From the NCBI GenBank assembly GCA_963851045.1, contig CAWKNC010000002.1, positions 62,001 to 126,000 on the forward strand: a stretch of 64,000 bases of DNA. The letters are read 5' to 3'. Each line of letters begins with the position of its first letter. The stretch's first letter is position 1. This document shows, piece by piece, positions 32,097 through 40,511 of the stretch. The notes beneath the pieces are model-generated. The model was not told the origin of the DNA, ran no database searches, and was given only the letters and a program-made list of their open reading frames with translations. The position numbers were made by a program, and so were the translations under genes. This DNA comes from WHSW01 sp963851045. GTDB lineage: Bacteria > Actinomycetota > Thermoleophilia > Solirubrobacterales > 70-9.

Positions 32097-33253
32097 GCGT
32101 TCATCCTTCGACAGACCCGGCGGCGGCGGACGCGAAGCGGAGCACGCCGGCGGCGATTTCTGCGCGCGAAACGCGCATCAACGAGATCATCGAGACCGCT
32201 CGCGCGAAGCGACCTCGCTTCAAGGACGAGCGGATCACGATGGCCCACGGCGCCGGTGGCAAGGCCACGCAGACGCTGATCGAGGGCCTGTTCGCACCGG
32301 CGTTCGGCACAGAGGCGCTGGAGGAACTCGGCGACGCTGGCGCGATACCCGGCACCCCCGGAGGCGAAGCCGAGGAGGTGGCCGGTTTTCTGATGACCAC
32401 CGACACCTTCGTCGTCAAGCCGCTGGTCTTCCCCGGCGGCTCGATCGGCGAGCTCGCGGTCAACGGGACCGTCAACGACCTCGCGGTTGCGGGCGCGCTC
32501 CCGGTCGCGATCACGGTTGCGCTCGTGCTCGAGGAGGGACTCGACGCGGACATCCTGCGGGGCGAGGTCGAAACGATCGCGGCGGCTGCAACAGCAGCCG
32601 GCGTCGAGGTGGTCGCCGGTGACACGAAGGTCGTCGAGCGCGGCCTGGCTGATGGGATGTACATCTGCACGAGCGGCGTCGGCCGCCGTGATCCGCGGGC
32701 GTCGCTGTCGACGCGGTCGGTCAAGCCCGGCGATCGCGTTCTGGTCTCGGGCACGATTGGCGAGCACGGCACGGCGATCATGCTCGCGCGCGGCGAGCTC
32801 GGCCTCGAGGCCGACGTCGAATCGGATTCGCGCCCGCTCTGGCCCGCGGTCGACGCGATGCTCGAGGCGGCGGGTCCCGGCCTGCGGACGATCCGCGATG
32901 CGACCCGCGGCGGCGTCGCGACCGTCCTCAACGAGCTCGCGCGCGCGTCGGGGGTCTCGGTGACGGCGCGCGAGGCGGCGATCCCCGTGCGACCGGATGT
33001 CGCCGGTGCGTGCGAGCTGCTCGGGATCGATCCGATGTACGTCGCCAACGAAGGAACCCTGGTCGCGTTCGTCGCCCCCGAGCATGCCGACGCGGCGCTG
33101 GCCGCGCTGCGCTCGGTGCCGGGCTGCGAGGCGGCCGCTGAGCTTGCAGAGGTCCGGGCTGAGCCGCCCGGGATGGTCTTGGTCGAGACGGCGTTCGGTG
33201 GCAAGCGGGTGATGGACCTGCTGGCCGGCGATCCGCTGCCGCGTATCTGTTGA
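32093..33253 (+). CDS. hypE: Hydrogenase maturation factor HypE, with N-terminal extension
   Basis: 386 residues. ATP-dependent dehydratase that turns carbamoyl-Cys into the thiocyanate used for the CN ligands. The C-terminal PRIC carries the acceptor Cys. ITMAHGAGGKATQTLI, FVVKPLVFPGGSIGELAVNG, VVAGDTKVVERG and DATRGGVATVLNE are family signatures. The usual N-terminus begins near DERITMAHG, so about 40 residues (HPSTDPAAADAKRST and onward) are extra; part of this is encoded by a REP-loop-like sequence at 32126-32144. The start GTG is fixed by the GTGA overlap with hypD. Confidence 0.95.
   Translation: MSVHPSTDPAAADAKRSTPAAISARETRINEIIETARAKRPRFKDERITMAHGAGGKATQTLIEGLFAPAFGTEALEELGDAGAIPGTPGGEAEEVAGFLMTTDTFVVKPLVFPGGSIGELAVNGTVNDLAVAGALPVAITVALVLEEGLDADILRGEVETIAAAATAAGVEVVAGDTKVVERGLADGMYICTSGVGRRDPRASLSTRSVKPGDRVLVSGTIGEHGTAIMLARGELGLEADVESDSRPLWPAVDAMLEAAGPGLRTIRDATRGGVATVLNELARASGVSVTAREAAIPVRPDVAGACELLGIDPMYVANEGTLVAFVAPEHADAALAALRSVPGCEAAAELAEVRAEPPGMVLVETAFGGKRVMDLLAGDPLPRIC
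32126..32144 (-). repeat. REP-loop fragment inside hypE
   Basis: GCGGACGCGAAGCGGAGCA is an exact 19-nt reverse complement of the loop shared by the REP-like repeats at 7437-7572 and 57857-57963. It encodes ADAKRST in the N-terminal extension of HypE. Short CCGGC/GCCGG arms flank it. Confidence 0.6.
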
Positions 33254-33275
33254 ACCACGAGGAGAGGTAGAGGTC

Positions 33276-34346
33276 ATGGCCCTGAGCACCGAGTTCGTCA
33301 CCGACCAGGCGGAGACCGAGGCGGTGGAAGCGCACGTCCTCTGGATGACGACCGGGCTTTCGTGCGACGGCGACTCGGTGGCGATGACGTCGGCGGTCAA
33401 CCCGAGCCTCGAGGACATCATCACGCAGGCGATCCCCGGGATGCCGAAGGTGATCGTCCACAACCCGGTGCTCGCCTACGAAAACGGCGAGGAGTTCATC
33501 GAGTGGTGGTGGCGCGCCGAGCGCGGCGAACTCGATCCCTTCGTGCTCTGCGTCGAGGGCTCGATTCCCAACGAGCAGCTCTCCGGCGAGGGGTTCTGGG
33601 CGGCGATCGGCGACGACCCGTCGACGGGCCAGCCGATCACCACAAGCGAGTGGCTCGACCGCCTCGCGCCGAAGGCCGCGGCGGTGGTCGCGATCGGCAC
33701 CTGCGCGACCTACGGCGGCATCCCGGCGATGAAGAACAATCCGACCGGAGCGATGGGGGTGGCCGACCATCTCGGCTGGGACTGGAAGTCGAGCGCCGGC
33801 CTACCGGTGGTGAACATTCCGGGCTGTCCCGCGCAGCCCGACAACATGACCGAGGTTCTTCTGTACCTCGCGCTGCACCTCGCCGGCCGCGCGCCCGTGC
33901 CGGACCTCGACGAACAACTCCGACCCCGCTGGCTCTTCGGCCGAACCGTTCGCGAAGGCTGCAACCGCGCGGGCTTCGCCGAGCAGGGGCAGTTCGCGAC
34001 CGAGTACGGCGACGATCCCCGCTGCCTGGTCAAGCTGGGTTGCAAGGGCCCGGTGGTCAAGTGCAACGTGCCGGTCCGCGGCTGGGTAGACGGCTATGGC
34101 GGCTGCCCGAACGTGGGCGGCATCTGCATGGCGTGCACGATGCCGGGCTTTCCCGACAAGTACATGCCGTTCATGGAGCCCGACACGGCCGGCGCCTTTG
34201 CGTCGAACTTCGAGCGCTTCACCTTCGGGCCGCTGTTCCGCTACTTCCGCCACCGGAACATCAAGAACAAGTACGACGTCGAGCCCGAGTGGCGCAAGCC
34301 CGGGGCGAGGCTCACATCCGGCTATCAGCCGCGCAACTACTCGTAG
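33276..34346 (+). CDS. hhyS: Group 1h (actinobacterial-type) [NiFe] hydrogenase small subunit
   Basis: 356 residues; electron-transfer subunit with Fe-S clusters. GLSCDGDSVAMTSA at the N-terminus has one Cys followed by Asp where standard enzymes have CxxC. This matches the 3Cys/1Asp proximal cluster described for the Ralstonia actinobacterial-type enzyme (established knowledge). Others: GTCATYGGIPAMKNNPTGA, NIPGCPAQPDN, CNVPVRGWVDGYGGCPNVGG and GICMACTMPGFPDKYMPF. There is no Tat signal or C-terminal membrane anchor. ATG at 33276 follows GAGGAGAGG. Coupled to hhyL, 18 bp. Confidence 0.95.
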   Translation: MALSTEFVTDQAETEAVEAHVLWMTTGLSCDGDSVAMTSAVNPSLEDIITQAIPGMPKVIVHNPVLAYENGEEFIEWWWRAERGELDPFVLCVEGSIPNEQLSGEGFWAAIGDDPSTGQPITTSEWLDRLAPKAAAVVAIGTCATYGGIPAMKNNPTGAMGVADHLGWDWKSSAGLPVVNIPGCPAQPDNMTEVLLYLALHLAGRAPVPDLDEQLRPRWLFGRTVREGCNRAGFAEQGQFATEYGDDPRCLVKLGCKGPVVKCNVPVRGWVDGYGGCPNVGGICMACTMPGFPDKYMPFMEPDTAGAFASNFERFTFGPLFRYFRHRNIKNKYDVEPEWRKPGARLTSGYQPRNYS

Positions 34347-34364
34347 CGAAAGAGAGGAATCGCA

Positions 34365-36149
34365 ATGGCAACAGTGGAGACACCGCGCGGCGACTCGAAG
34401 GTCATGGTCAAGGAGATGTCGTGGGATCCGATCACCCGGATCGTCGGCTCACTCGGCATCCACACGGAGATCGACTTCTCCAACCAGGAAGTTCTCAAGT
34501 GCTACTCGACGTCGATGATCTTCCGCGGGTTCGACATCTTCATGAAGGGGATCGACCCACGGGACACGCACTTCATCACGAGCCGGATCTGCGGCATCTG
34601 CGGTGACAACCACTGCACCGTCTCGTGTCTCAACCAGAACATGGCCTACGGGGTGAAGCCACCGCCGCTGGGAGACCTCGCGTTCAACCTCGCCGAGTCC
34701 GCCGACTACATGTTCGATCACGCGATCTTCAACGACTGCATGTGCAACGTGGACTTCTGCGAGCAGATGGTCAAGGAGACGAACCCGACGCTGCTGGGGA
34801 CGGCCGAGTCGACGCTCGCGCCGAACTCCGACATCCACGGGTACCGGACGATCGCCGACATCATGCGGGCGCTGAACCCGTTCGTCGGCGAGTTCTATCT
34901 CGAGACGCTGCAGGTCTCGCGCTACACGCGCGAGATGTACTGCCTGTTCGGCGGCCGCCACACGCACCCCTCGACGATCATGCCCGGCGGCTGCAGTGCC
35001 CACATCACCCACCAGACGCTCACCGATTACTACGTGCGGCTGATGCGCTACTTCGACTACGTCAAGCGCAGCGTGCCGATGCACGACGACCTCTACGACT
35101 TCTTCCTGCAGCAGTTGCCGGGGTACGACATGGTCGGCTATCGCGAGACCGATCTCGTCTGCTGGGGCGCCTTCGACGACCCCGACTACGTCGACTACGA
35201 CTACGCGACGATGAACGAGTGGGGCAACAAGCGGTACGTCACGCCGGGAGTTGTCTTCGGCGGGGAGCTGATCACGACCGACCTGGTCGAGATCAACCTG
35301 ATGATCCGGATCCTCCTCGGCTCCTCGTACTTCGACGACTGGACCGAGACCGAGAGCCCGTTCGTGACCTCGGACCCGCTTGGCAACGCGGTCGATCCTC
35401 GCCATCCGTGGAACAAGGTGACGATCCCGAAGCCGCAGAAGCGCGACTTCGCCGACAAGTACAGCTGGGTCGTATCGCCGCGGATGTACGACGCGCGCAA
35501 CGATCGCCATGTGGCCTGCGACACCGGCGGCGGCCCGTTCGCGCGCCAGTGGGTGACGGCCAAGGCCGGCCTCGTCGACTTCGGCTACGCGAAGGCGACC
35601 GGCAGCTCGATTCAGATGGTGCTCCCGCGGACGGCGAGCTCCCCGGAAACCGAGATCGAGTGGCATATCCCGGAGAAGTCGAACGCGATCGAGCGCGATC
35701 GCGCCCGCACCTATCACCAGGCGTACTCGGCGCTCATCGGGCTGCATTGCCTCGAGCGCGCGTTCATCGAGGTTCGCGCCGGCCGCACCAAGAGCTGGAG
35801 CGACTTCAAGGTCCCCCAGGACGCCGTCAGCGTCGGCTTCCACGAGGCCGCGCGCGGCGTGATCTCACATCACATGGTGATCGAGGGCGGCAAGGTCGCG
35901 AACTACCAGCCGTATCCGCCGACCCCTTGGAACGCGAGTGTGCGCGACGTCTACGGAACTCCCGGCCCCTACGAGGACGCGGTGCAAAACACCCCGATCT
36001 TCGAGGAGAACGGCCCGGAGAACTTCAAGGGCGTCGACATCATGCGGGCCGTCCGCAGCTTCGATCCGTGCTTGCCATGCGGAGTGCACATGTACACGGG
36101 CGGCGGGCGCGTGCGCAAGGTTCAGCACACACCAACCGGGATGTGCTGA
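34365..36149 (+). CDS. hhyL: Group 1h (actinobacterial-type) [NiFe] hydrogenase large subunit
   Basis: 594 residues, catalytic subunit for high-affinity H2 oxidation. L1 motif SRICGICGDNHCTVSC and L2 motif FDPCLPCGVHMY hold the four Ni ligands (two CxxC). A 20-residue tail after the final His (MYTGGGRVRKVQHTPTGMC) is the peptide removed by the endopeptidase encoded at 39605-40123. Overall sequence and the absence of a membrane signal fit the group 1h/5 enzymes that scavenge atmospheric H2. Ribosome-binding site GAGAGGAATCGCA. Followed 6 bp later by the NifU-domain gene. Confidence 0.96.
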   Translation: MATVETPRGDSKVMVKEMSWDPITRIVGSLGIHTEIDFSNQEVLKCYSTSMIFRGFDIFMKGIDPRDTHFITSRICGICGDNHCTVSCLNQNMAYGVKPPPLGDLAFNLAESADYMFDHAIFNDCMCNVDFCEQMVKETNPTLLGTAESTLAPNSDIHGYRTIADIMRALNPFVGEFYLETLQVSRYTREMYCLFGGRHTHPSTIMPGGCSAHITHQTLTDYYVRLMRYFDYVKRSVPMHDDLYDFFLQQLPGYDMVGYRETDLVCWGAFDDPDYVDYDYATMNEWGNKRYVTPGVVFGGELITTDLVEINLMIRILLGSSYFDDWTETESPFVTSDPLGNAVDPRHPWNKVTIPKPQKRDFADKYSWVVSPRMYDARNDRHVACDTGGGPFARQWVTAKAGLVDFGYAKATGSSIQMVLPRTASSPETEIEWHIPEKSNAIERDRARTYHQAYSALIGLHCLERAFIEVRAGRTKSWSDFKVPQDAVSVGFHEAARGVISHHMVIEGGKVANYQPYPPTPWNASVRDVYGTPGPYEDAVQNTPIFEENGPENFKGVDIMRAVRSFDPCLPCGVHMYTGGGRVRKVQHTPTGMC

Positions 36150-36155
36150 GCGGCG

Positions 36156-37028
36156 ATGGCAGGCTCGCCTGATGAGCTGATCGAACGGGTCCAGCGGCTC
36201 TCGGGCGAGCTCGAGGCGATCGCGGAGCCGCGTGCGCAAGCGGCGGCCAACGAGCTCGTCGCGGCCGTGATCGAGCTCTACGGCGACGGGCTCGAGCGGA
36301 TCTTCGCGGCCGTCGGCGAGTCGAGCGACGGCGAGCTAGGCAAAAGGCTCGCCGAGGATGGGGTGGTCGCCAGCCTGATGTTGATCCACGGGCTCTACCC
36401 GGTCGCGCTCGAGCAGCGAGTGGTGGAGGCTCTCGACAGCGTCAGGCCCTACATGGAGTCGCACGGTGGCAACGTCGAGCTGCTCGGCGTCGAGGACGGG
36501 GTCGCGCGAATTCGTCTCGAGGGAAGTTGCGATGGCTGCCCGGCATCGTCGTCGACGCTCGAGCTGGCGATCAAGTCCGCGCTCGAGGAGGCAGCGCCAG
36601 ATCTCGAGGGTCTCGTGGTCGAGGGCGCCGTGCAGGTGCCCGCCCCCGCGGCTTCCGGGCCCGGGGCGCTCGAGCTGCCGGTCGTTCAGGTCGCGAGCGG
36701 CGTCGAATCCGGGCCGCCGGCATGGTTCGATCTCAACGGTCTCGGCGAGGTGACCGAGGGAGAGCTCGCGACGGCAGAGGTGCACGGGATCCCGCTCGTG
36801 GTCGCCCGGGTCGAGGGCAACCTGCTCGCGTTTCGCGATTCGTGCGCTGCCTGCGGCGACTCGCTGGCGGGCGCAACCCTGGTCGAGGGAGCGCTCACAT
36901 GCGCGGGCTGTCAACGCTCGTTCTTCCTGCCGCGCGCCGGGCGCTCGCTCGATGACGAGCGACTGCTGCTCGAACCGGTTCCCCTGCTCGCGACCGCAGG
37001 CGATGCCCGCGTCGCCCTGCCCGCATGA
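36156..37028 (+). CDS. NifU-domain protein fused to a Rieske-like CxxC/CxxC domain
   Basis: 290 residues. The N-terminal helical region (1-95) is unassigned. A NifU C-terminal (Fe-S scaffold) domain follows: RPYMESHGGNVELLGVEDG, then CDGCPASSSTLELAIKSALE with the CxxC. The last third has a Rieske-type pattern, LLAFRDSCAACGDSLAGATL then LTCAGCQRSFFLPRAGRSL. Here both iron-ligand pairs are Cys-x-x-Cys rather than Cys-x-His/Cys-x-x-His, so it may hold zinc or rubredoxin-like iron instead of a Rieske cluster. Located in hhy operons, so it probably serves cluster assembly or electron transfer for HhySL. Confidence 0.8.
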   Translation: MAGSPDELIERVQRLSGELEAIAEPRAQAAANELVAAVIELYGDGLERIFAAVGESSDGELGKRLAEDGVVASLMLIHGLYPVALEQRVVEALDSVRPYMESHGGNVELLGVEDGVARIRLEGSCDGCPASSSTLELAIKSALEEAAPDLEGLVVEGAVQVPAPAASGPGALELPVVQVASGVESGPPAWFDLNGLGEVTEGELATAEVHGIPLVVARVEGNLLAFRDSCAACGDSLAGATLVEGALTCAGCQRSFFLPRAGRSLDDERLLLEPVPLLATAGDARVALPA

Positions 37029-37690
37029 GCGCGGCACTTGACGCAAAGCTTGCCGCCAAGCGCCAGGCGGATGTCATCGCGAGCCTGCGCAAGCTCTCGC
37101 AGCCCAACGGGACGCAGCCGTTGCGCCAGGCATCGACCGCGGCCGCCACCGACGAGCGCTGCGACCTGTGCGACAAGCCGATCGACCACGACCACCGCCA
37201 CCTGCTGCACCTCGTCGATCGCCGCATCCTCTGCACCTGCGAGAGCTGCCTTGCCCTGCGCGGCGGCGACCCCGAGCTGCGCCCGACCGGCACGCGAACG
37301 GCCTGGCTCGACGACTTCGACCTGCCCGACGAGATCTGGGCCTCGTTCGGAATCCCGATCGGGCTCGCCTTCTTCATCGACTCGAGCGCCACCGGCAGCG
37401 TGGGGGCGCTCTATCCGAGCCCCGCCGGGGCGACGGAGGCGGAGATCGAGGCCGAAGGCTGGAATCGCCTGCGAACGCTCAACCCGGTCCTCATGGGCCT
37501 CGAGGCAGACGCCGAGGCGCTGATCGTCAACCGCATGGCTGATCCGGCTCAGTATGCGATTGCCCCGATCGACGAGTGCTATCGCCTCGTCGGCCTGGTG
37601 AAGGTCAATTGGGAGGGGATCTCGGGAGGGACCGGCCTCGAGCGAGCGATCGCCGGATTCTTCGCCGAGTTGGAGGAGGCCGCCGCATGA
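37025..37690 (+). CDS. Hydrogenase-operon conserved protein (DUF5947-like)
   Basis: 221 residues. The N-terminal zinc-binding-like module reads ERCDLCDKPIDHDHRHLLHL then RILCTCESCLALR (two CxxC with a His-rich linker). A domain with DFDLPDEIWASFGIPIGLAFF and LYPSPAGATE follows. As I recall, this is the DUF5947 family found in group 1h hydrogenase operons. Function unknown; a structural or maturation role with metal binding is plausible. Its start overlaps the NifU-Rieske gene by four bases. Confidence 0.75.
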   Translation: MSAALDAKLAAKRQADVIASLRKLSQPNGTQPLRQASTAAATDERCDLCDKPIDHDHRHLLHLVDRRILCTCESCLALRGGDPELRPTGTRTAWLDDFDLPDEIWASFGIPIGLAFFIDSSATGSVGALYPSPAGATEAEIEAEGWNRLRTLNPVLMGLEADAEALIVNRMADPAQYAIAPIDECYRLVGLVKVNWEGISGGTGLERAIAGFFAELEEAAA

Positions 37691-38367
37691 CCGAGCCGGT
37701 CAACGGGCAGGTCGCCGAAGTCGAGCAGTCGCCGTTTGCCGGGGCCCCCGATCCCGACTTCGAGATCCTGTCGGCCCATCCGGTTGAACACGCGGCAGCC
37801 CCGACGGTCGGCTTTCGCGTTGGAGTCAGCGACGAGTCGGCGCATCGGATCTTCACGATCGCCGTGACCACGGTGATCACGATCGAGCCCTCGAAGCGCC
37901 GCTATGACGCCGCGAGCCGCGAGCGGCTGCTCGAGCTCTTCGGCGAGCCCGAGCGCTGGGCGTCGACAACCACGAACTTCCGCTGGGCGCAGGCCGATGC
38001 GCTCGTGCCGGCATTCGCGCGCACGACCGAGTTCGATCTCGTCGTTCCGTGCACCTATGACCTCGAGATCGCGGCTGCCAAGTACTTCCATGGACTCGAG
38101 GACGGCGTCGCTCCGCTGCGCTTTCACTTCAACGGCACCGTGTTCTATGAGGCTGACGACGGGCGGATGCAGATCGTCCAGATCCCGTGGGATCGCTCGC
38201 CGCGATTCGAGCTGCCGGTGGACGTCTGGCGGCAGACCATTGCCGCCGCCTATCCGTTTCGCGGCTGGATCCCGGCGCACACCGACACGATTGCGCGGCT
38301 GGAGCGCGTCAAGGCCGAGCGCGGCTTGCCGACCTTCGACGCGGTGATCGAGGAGCTGCTGGCGTGA
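37687..38367 (+). CDS. Hydrogenase-operon conserved protein (DUF6084-like)
   Basis: 226 residues, no Cys motif except isolated Cys, no signal or membrane segment, many beta-strand-like segments (FEILSAHPVEHAAAPTVGF, FDLVVPCTYDLEIAAAKYF). The C-terminal part (FRGWIPAHTDTIARLERVK) is conserved in the family as I remember it (DUF6084). It always appears next to the DUF5947 gene in hhy operons, which suggests a joint role. The start overlaps the previous stop (ATGA). Confidence 0.7.
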   Translation: MTEPVNGQVAEVEQSPFAGAPDPDFEILSAHPVEHAAAPTVGFRVGVSDESAHRIFTIAVTTVITIEPSKRRYDAASRERLLELFGEPERWASTTTNFRWAQADALVPAFARTTEFDLVVPCTYDLEIAAAKYFHGLEDGVAPLRFHFNGTVFYEADDGRMQIVQIPWDRSPRFELPVDVWRQTIAAAYPFRGWIPAHTDTIARLERVKAERGLPTFDAVIEELLA

Positions 38368-39608
38368 GCGGGGAACTCGAGACGCTGGTCGACTCGCTGC
38401 TCTTCGAGGGCTACGCGCTCTACCCCTACACGCCGGGCGCGACCAAGAACGCGACGCCGACTCCGTTCGGGATCGTCTATCCGCCGACGTATGCGCAGCG
38501 CAGCTCGACGACGTTTGACCACCTGCGCGCCGAATGCGTTCTGGCGGCCGCCGAAACGACGCAGGTCGGGGCGACGATTCGCTTCCTACACGCTGCCGGC
38601 GAACGCCACGCGGCGGTGGAGCGCCGGATCGAGCTCGAGCCGACGGATCTGCAGGCGCTGGCAGCGGGGCGAGGGATCGGCACGGAGTTCGAGTTCGAGG
38701 CGACGCCGACGCTCAGCGGCAGGGCGCGCCTGCGCGCTGAGCCGCTCGACGTCCTCGACGGCGAGGGTCGCCAGCTCGTTCGGATCCGCTGCTGCGTGCA
38801 CAACACCACCCCGCTCGATCCCGATCGGGCTCGCAACGTCGAGCGGCCCGATGCGCTGCTCGCGAGCATGCTCTCGACCCACGTCGTCCTCGAGGCCGAC
38901 GCTGGGAGGTTCGCCTCGCCGCTTGAGCGCGACGGCATCGCCGGGGCCGCGGTGGCGGCGTGCGAGAGCGTGAACACCTGGCCGGTGCTCGCGACCGCCG
39001 ACGATCGCGCGATTCTCGCCGCCCCGATCATCCTCCCCGAGCATCCGAGCGTGGCGCCGGAGAGCCTCGGCAACCTCTTCGACAACACGGAGATCGAGGA
39101 AGCGCTGCTGCTGCACGTTCAGGTCCTCTCCGACGCCGAGCGCGAGGAGATCGCAGCCCAGGACCCCGCCGTGCGGGCGATGATCGCGAAGGCCGCGGCG
39201 ACGACGCCCGAGGAGATGATCTCGCTGCACGGAAAGATGACCCCGGTTGGCCAGGAGACCGAGCGTGGCGGCTTCGATTCGCCCTACCAGGCAAGTCCCC
39301 CGTTGCCGCCCGACCCGGGCCCGCCGGCCGAGCCGGGTCACCCCAACCCCGGGGAGCAGACGCTGGAAATCGAGGGGAAACGGTTTCGCAAGGGCGGCAA
39401 GGTGGTGCTTCGGCCCGGCACCGAGCGCGACGTGCTCGATCGCATGCTCGACGGTCGCACGGCGACGATCGAGCGCCTCTACATCGACTACGAGGACGGG
39501 GCCCACGTGGCGGTCACCGTCGATGACGACCCGGCCCAGGAGCTGTTTCGCGAGACGGGCCGCTACCTGTTCTTCAAGGCTGCGGAGCTGGAGGCGATCG
39601 CCGAATGA
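38364..39608 (+). CDS. Hydrogenase-operon conserved protein of unknown function, 414 residues
   Basis: Starts SGELETLVDSLLFEGYALYP and continues TPGATKNATPTPFGIVYPP. No Cys cluster, no signal peptide, no membrane helix; low-complexity Pro-rich linker (PLPPDPGPPAEPGHPNPGE) near residue 320 before a small C-terminal domain with LRPGTERDVLDRMLDGRTATI that looks like a beta-barrel (SH3-like) in other proteins. It is conserved next to DUF6084 in group 1h operons to my knowledge but has no assigned function. The GTG start overlaps the previous stop. Confidence 0.7.
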   Translation: MSGELETLVDSLLFEGYALYPYTPGATKNATPTPFGIVYPPTYAQRSSTTFDHLRAECVLAAAETTQVGATIRFLHAAGERHAAVERRIELEPTDLQALAAGRGIGTEFEFEATPTLSGRARLRAEPLDVLDGEGRQLVRIRCCVHNTTPLDPDRARNVERPDALLASMLSTHVVLEADAGRFASPLERDGIAGAAVAACESVNTWPVLATADDRAILAAPIILPEHPSVAPESLGNLFDNTEIEEALLLHVQVLSDAEREEIAAQDPAVRAMIAKAAATTPEEMISLHGKMTPVGQETERGGFDSPYQASPPLPPDPGPPAEPGHPNPGEQTLEIEGKRFRKGGKVVLRPGTERDVLDRMLDGRTATIERLYIDYEDGAHVAVTVDDDPAQELFRETGRYLFFKAAELEAIAE

Positions 39609-40123
39609 GCGCCGAGCCGCAGCCGCAGATCCTCGTTGCCGGCATCGGCAATGCCTGGATGGGGGACGACGGCTTCGGGGGCCATGTCGCCAAGGCGCTC
39701 GGCGATCGTGACCTTCCCGCCGGGGTAACCGTGCTCGACTTCGGCACCGGCGGCCTCGACCTCGCCTACGAGGTGATGCGCGGCTACGACGGCCTGGTGC
39801 TCATTGACGTCAGCCGCCAGGGCGGCGACCCCGGAACGCTGTACGTGATCGAGCCGGACCCGGCCGACATCGCGCCGATTGAGGACGGCGAGGTCGTCAG
39901 TCCCCACGGGATGGACCCGAAAACGGTCCTGCGATTCGTCAAGACGGTGGGCGGCTGGCCCGGCAAGGTCACCATCGTGGCCTGCGAGCCGGCCGGCGTC
40001 GACGAGATGGGCTTCAAACTGTCGGCCGAGGTCAGCGATGCGGTCGAGCGCGCCACCGATCTCGTGCTCGAGACGGTCGAGGGCCTCCGCACGGCGGACG
40101 CATACGCGTCGAAGGAGGGCTGA
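39605..40123 (+). CDS. Hydrogenase maturation endopeptidase (HyaD/HybD family, peptidase M52)
   Basis: 172 residues. Removes the C-terminal peptide of the large subunit after Ni insertion. AGIGNAWMGDDGFGGHVA carries the conserved Asp/Glu-type metal ligand region, LDFGTGGLDLAYEVM the second, and VVSPHGMDPKTVLR the His-containing site. Length is typical. Overlaps both neighbours (ATGA/TGATG), so its dose is tied to the structural genes. Confidence 0.9.
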   Translation: MSAEPQPQILVAGIGNAWMGDDGFGGHVAKALGDRDLPAGVTVLDFGTGGLDLAYEVMRGYDGLVLIDVSRQGGDPGTLYVIEPDPADIAPIEDGEVVSPHGMDPKTVLRFVKTVGGWPGKVTIVACEPAGVDEMGFKLSAEVSDAVERATDLVLETVEGLRTADAYASKEG

Positions 40124-40500
40124 TGCACGAGCTCTCGATCTCGAGCGCGATCGTCGACACGGCGCTGCTTCACGCCGATGGGCGTCGCGTGACCCAGGTC
40201 GACGTGCGGATCGGCGCCCTGCGCCAGGTCGTGCCCGAGTCGCTCGCCTTTTACTTCGAGATCGTCACCCGCGACACCGACTGCGACGGGGCGCGCCTCG
40301 AGCTCGAGATCGTCTCCGCGTGGATGTCGTGTGAAGTGTGCGGGACGGAGTGGGACCCGGCGCCGGCGCCGTCCGAGGTCGCGGTCTTGCCGACCTTCCG
40401 ATGTCCCTCCTGCGAGAGCCCCGGCGCCAAGGTCGTCGAGGGCGACGAGCTCGAGGTGGAGTCGATCGAGGTCGCCGACACCGAGTTGGCAACCACCTGA
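40123..40500 (+). CDS. hypA: Hydrogenase nickel incorporation protein HypA
   Basis: 125 residues. Begins MHELSISSAIVD, the His2-containing Ni-binding motif. The zinc site is SCEVCGTEW and FRCPSCESPG (two CxxC). It delivers Ni to the large subunit with HypB. The loop between the two CxxC pairs is somewhat longer than usual (PAPAPSEVAVLPT). The start overlaps the endopeptidase stop by one base. Confidence 0.95.
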   Translation: MHELSISSAIVDTALLHADGRRVTQVDVRIGALRQVVPESLAFYFEIVTRDTDCDGARLELEIVSAWMSCEVCGTEWDPAPAPSEVAVLPTFRCPSCESPGAKVVEGDELEVESIEVADTELATT

Positions 40501-40511
40501 CAAGGAGAGCA

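Noticed and set aside
32075..35843. Long minus-strand frames opposite hypE and hhyL
   Set aside because: Composition typical of antisense shadows, no domains, and the sense strand is fully explained.
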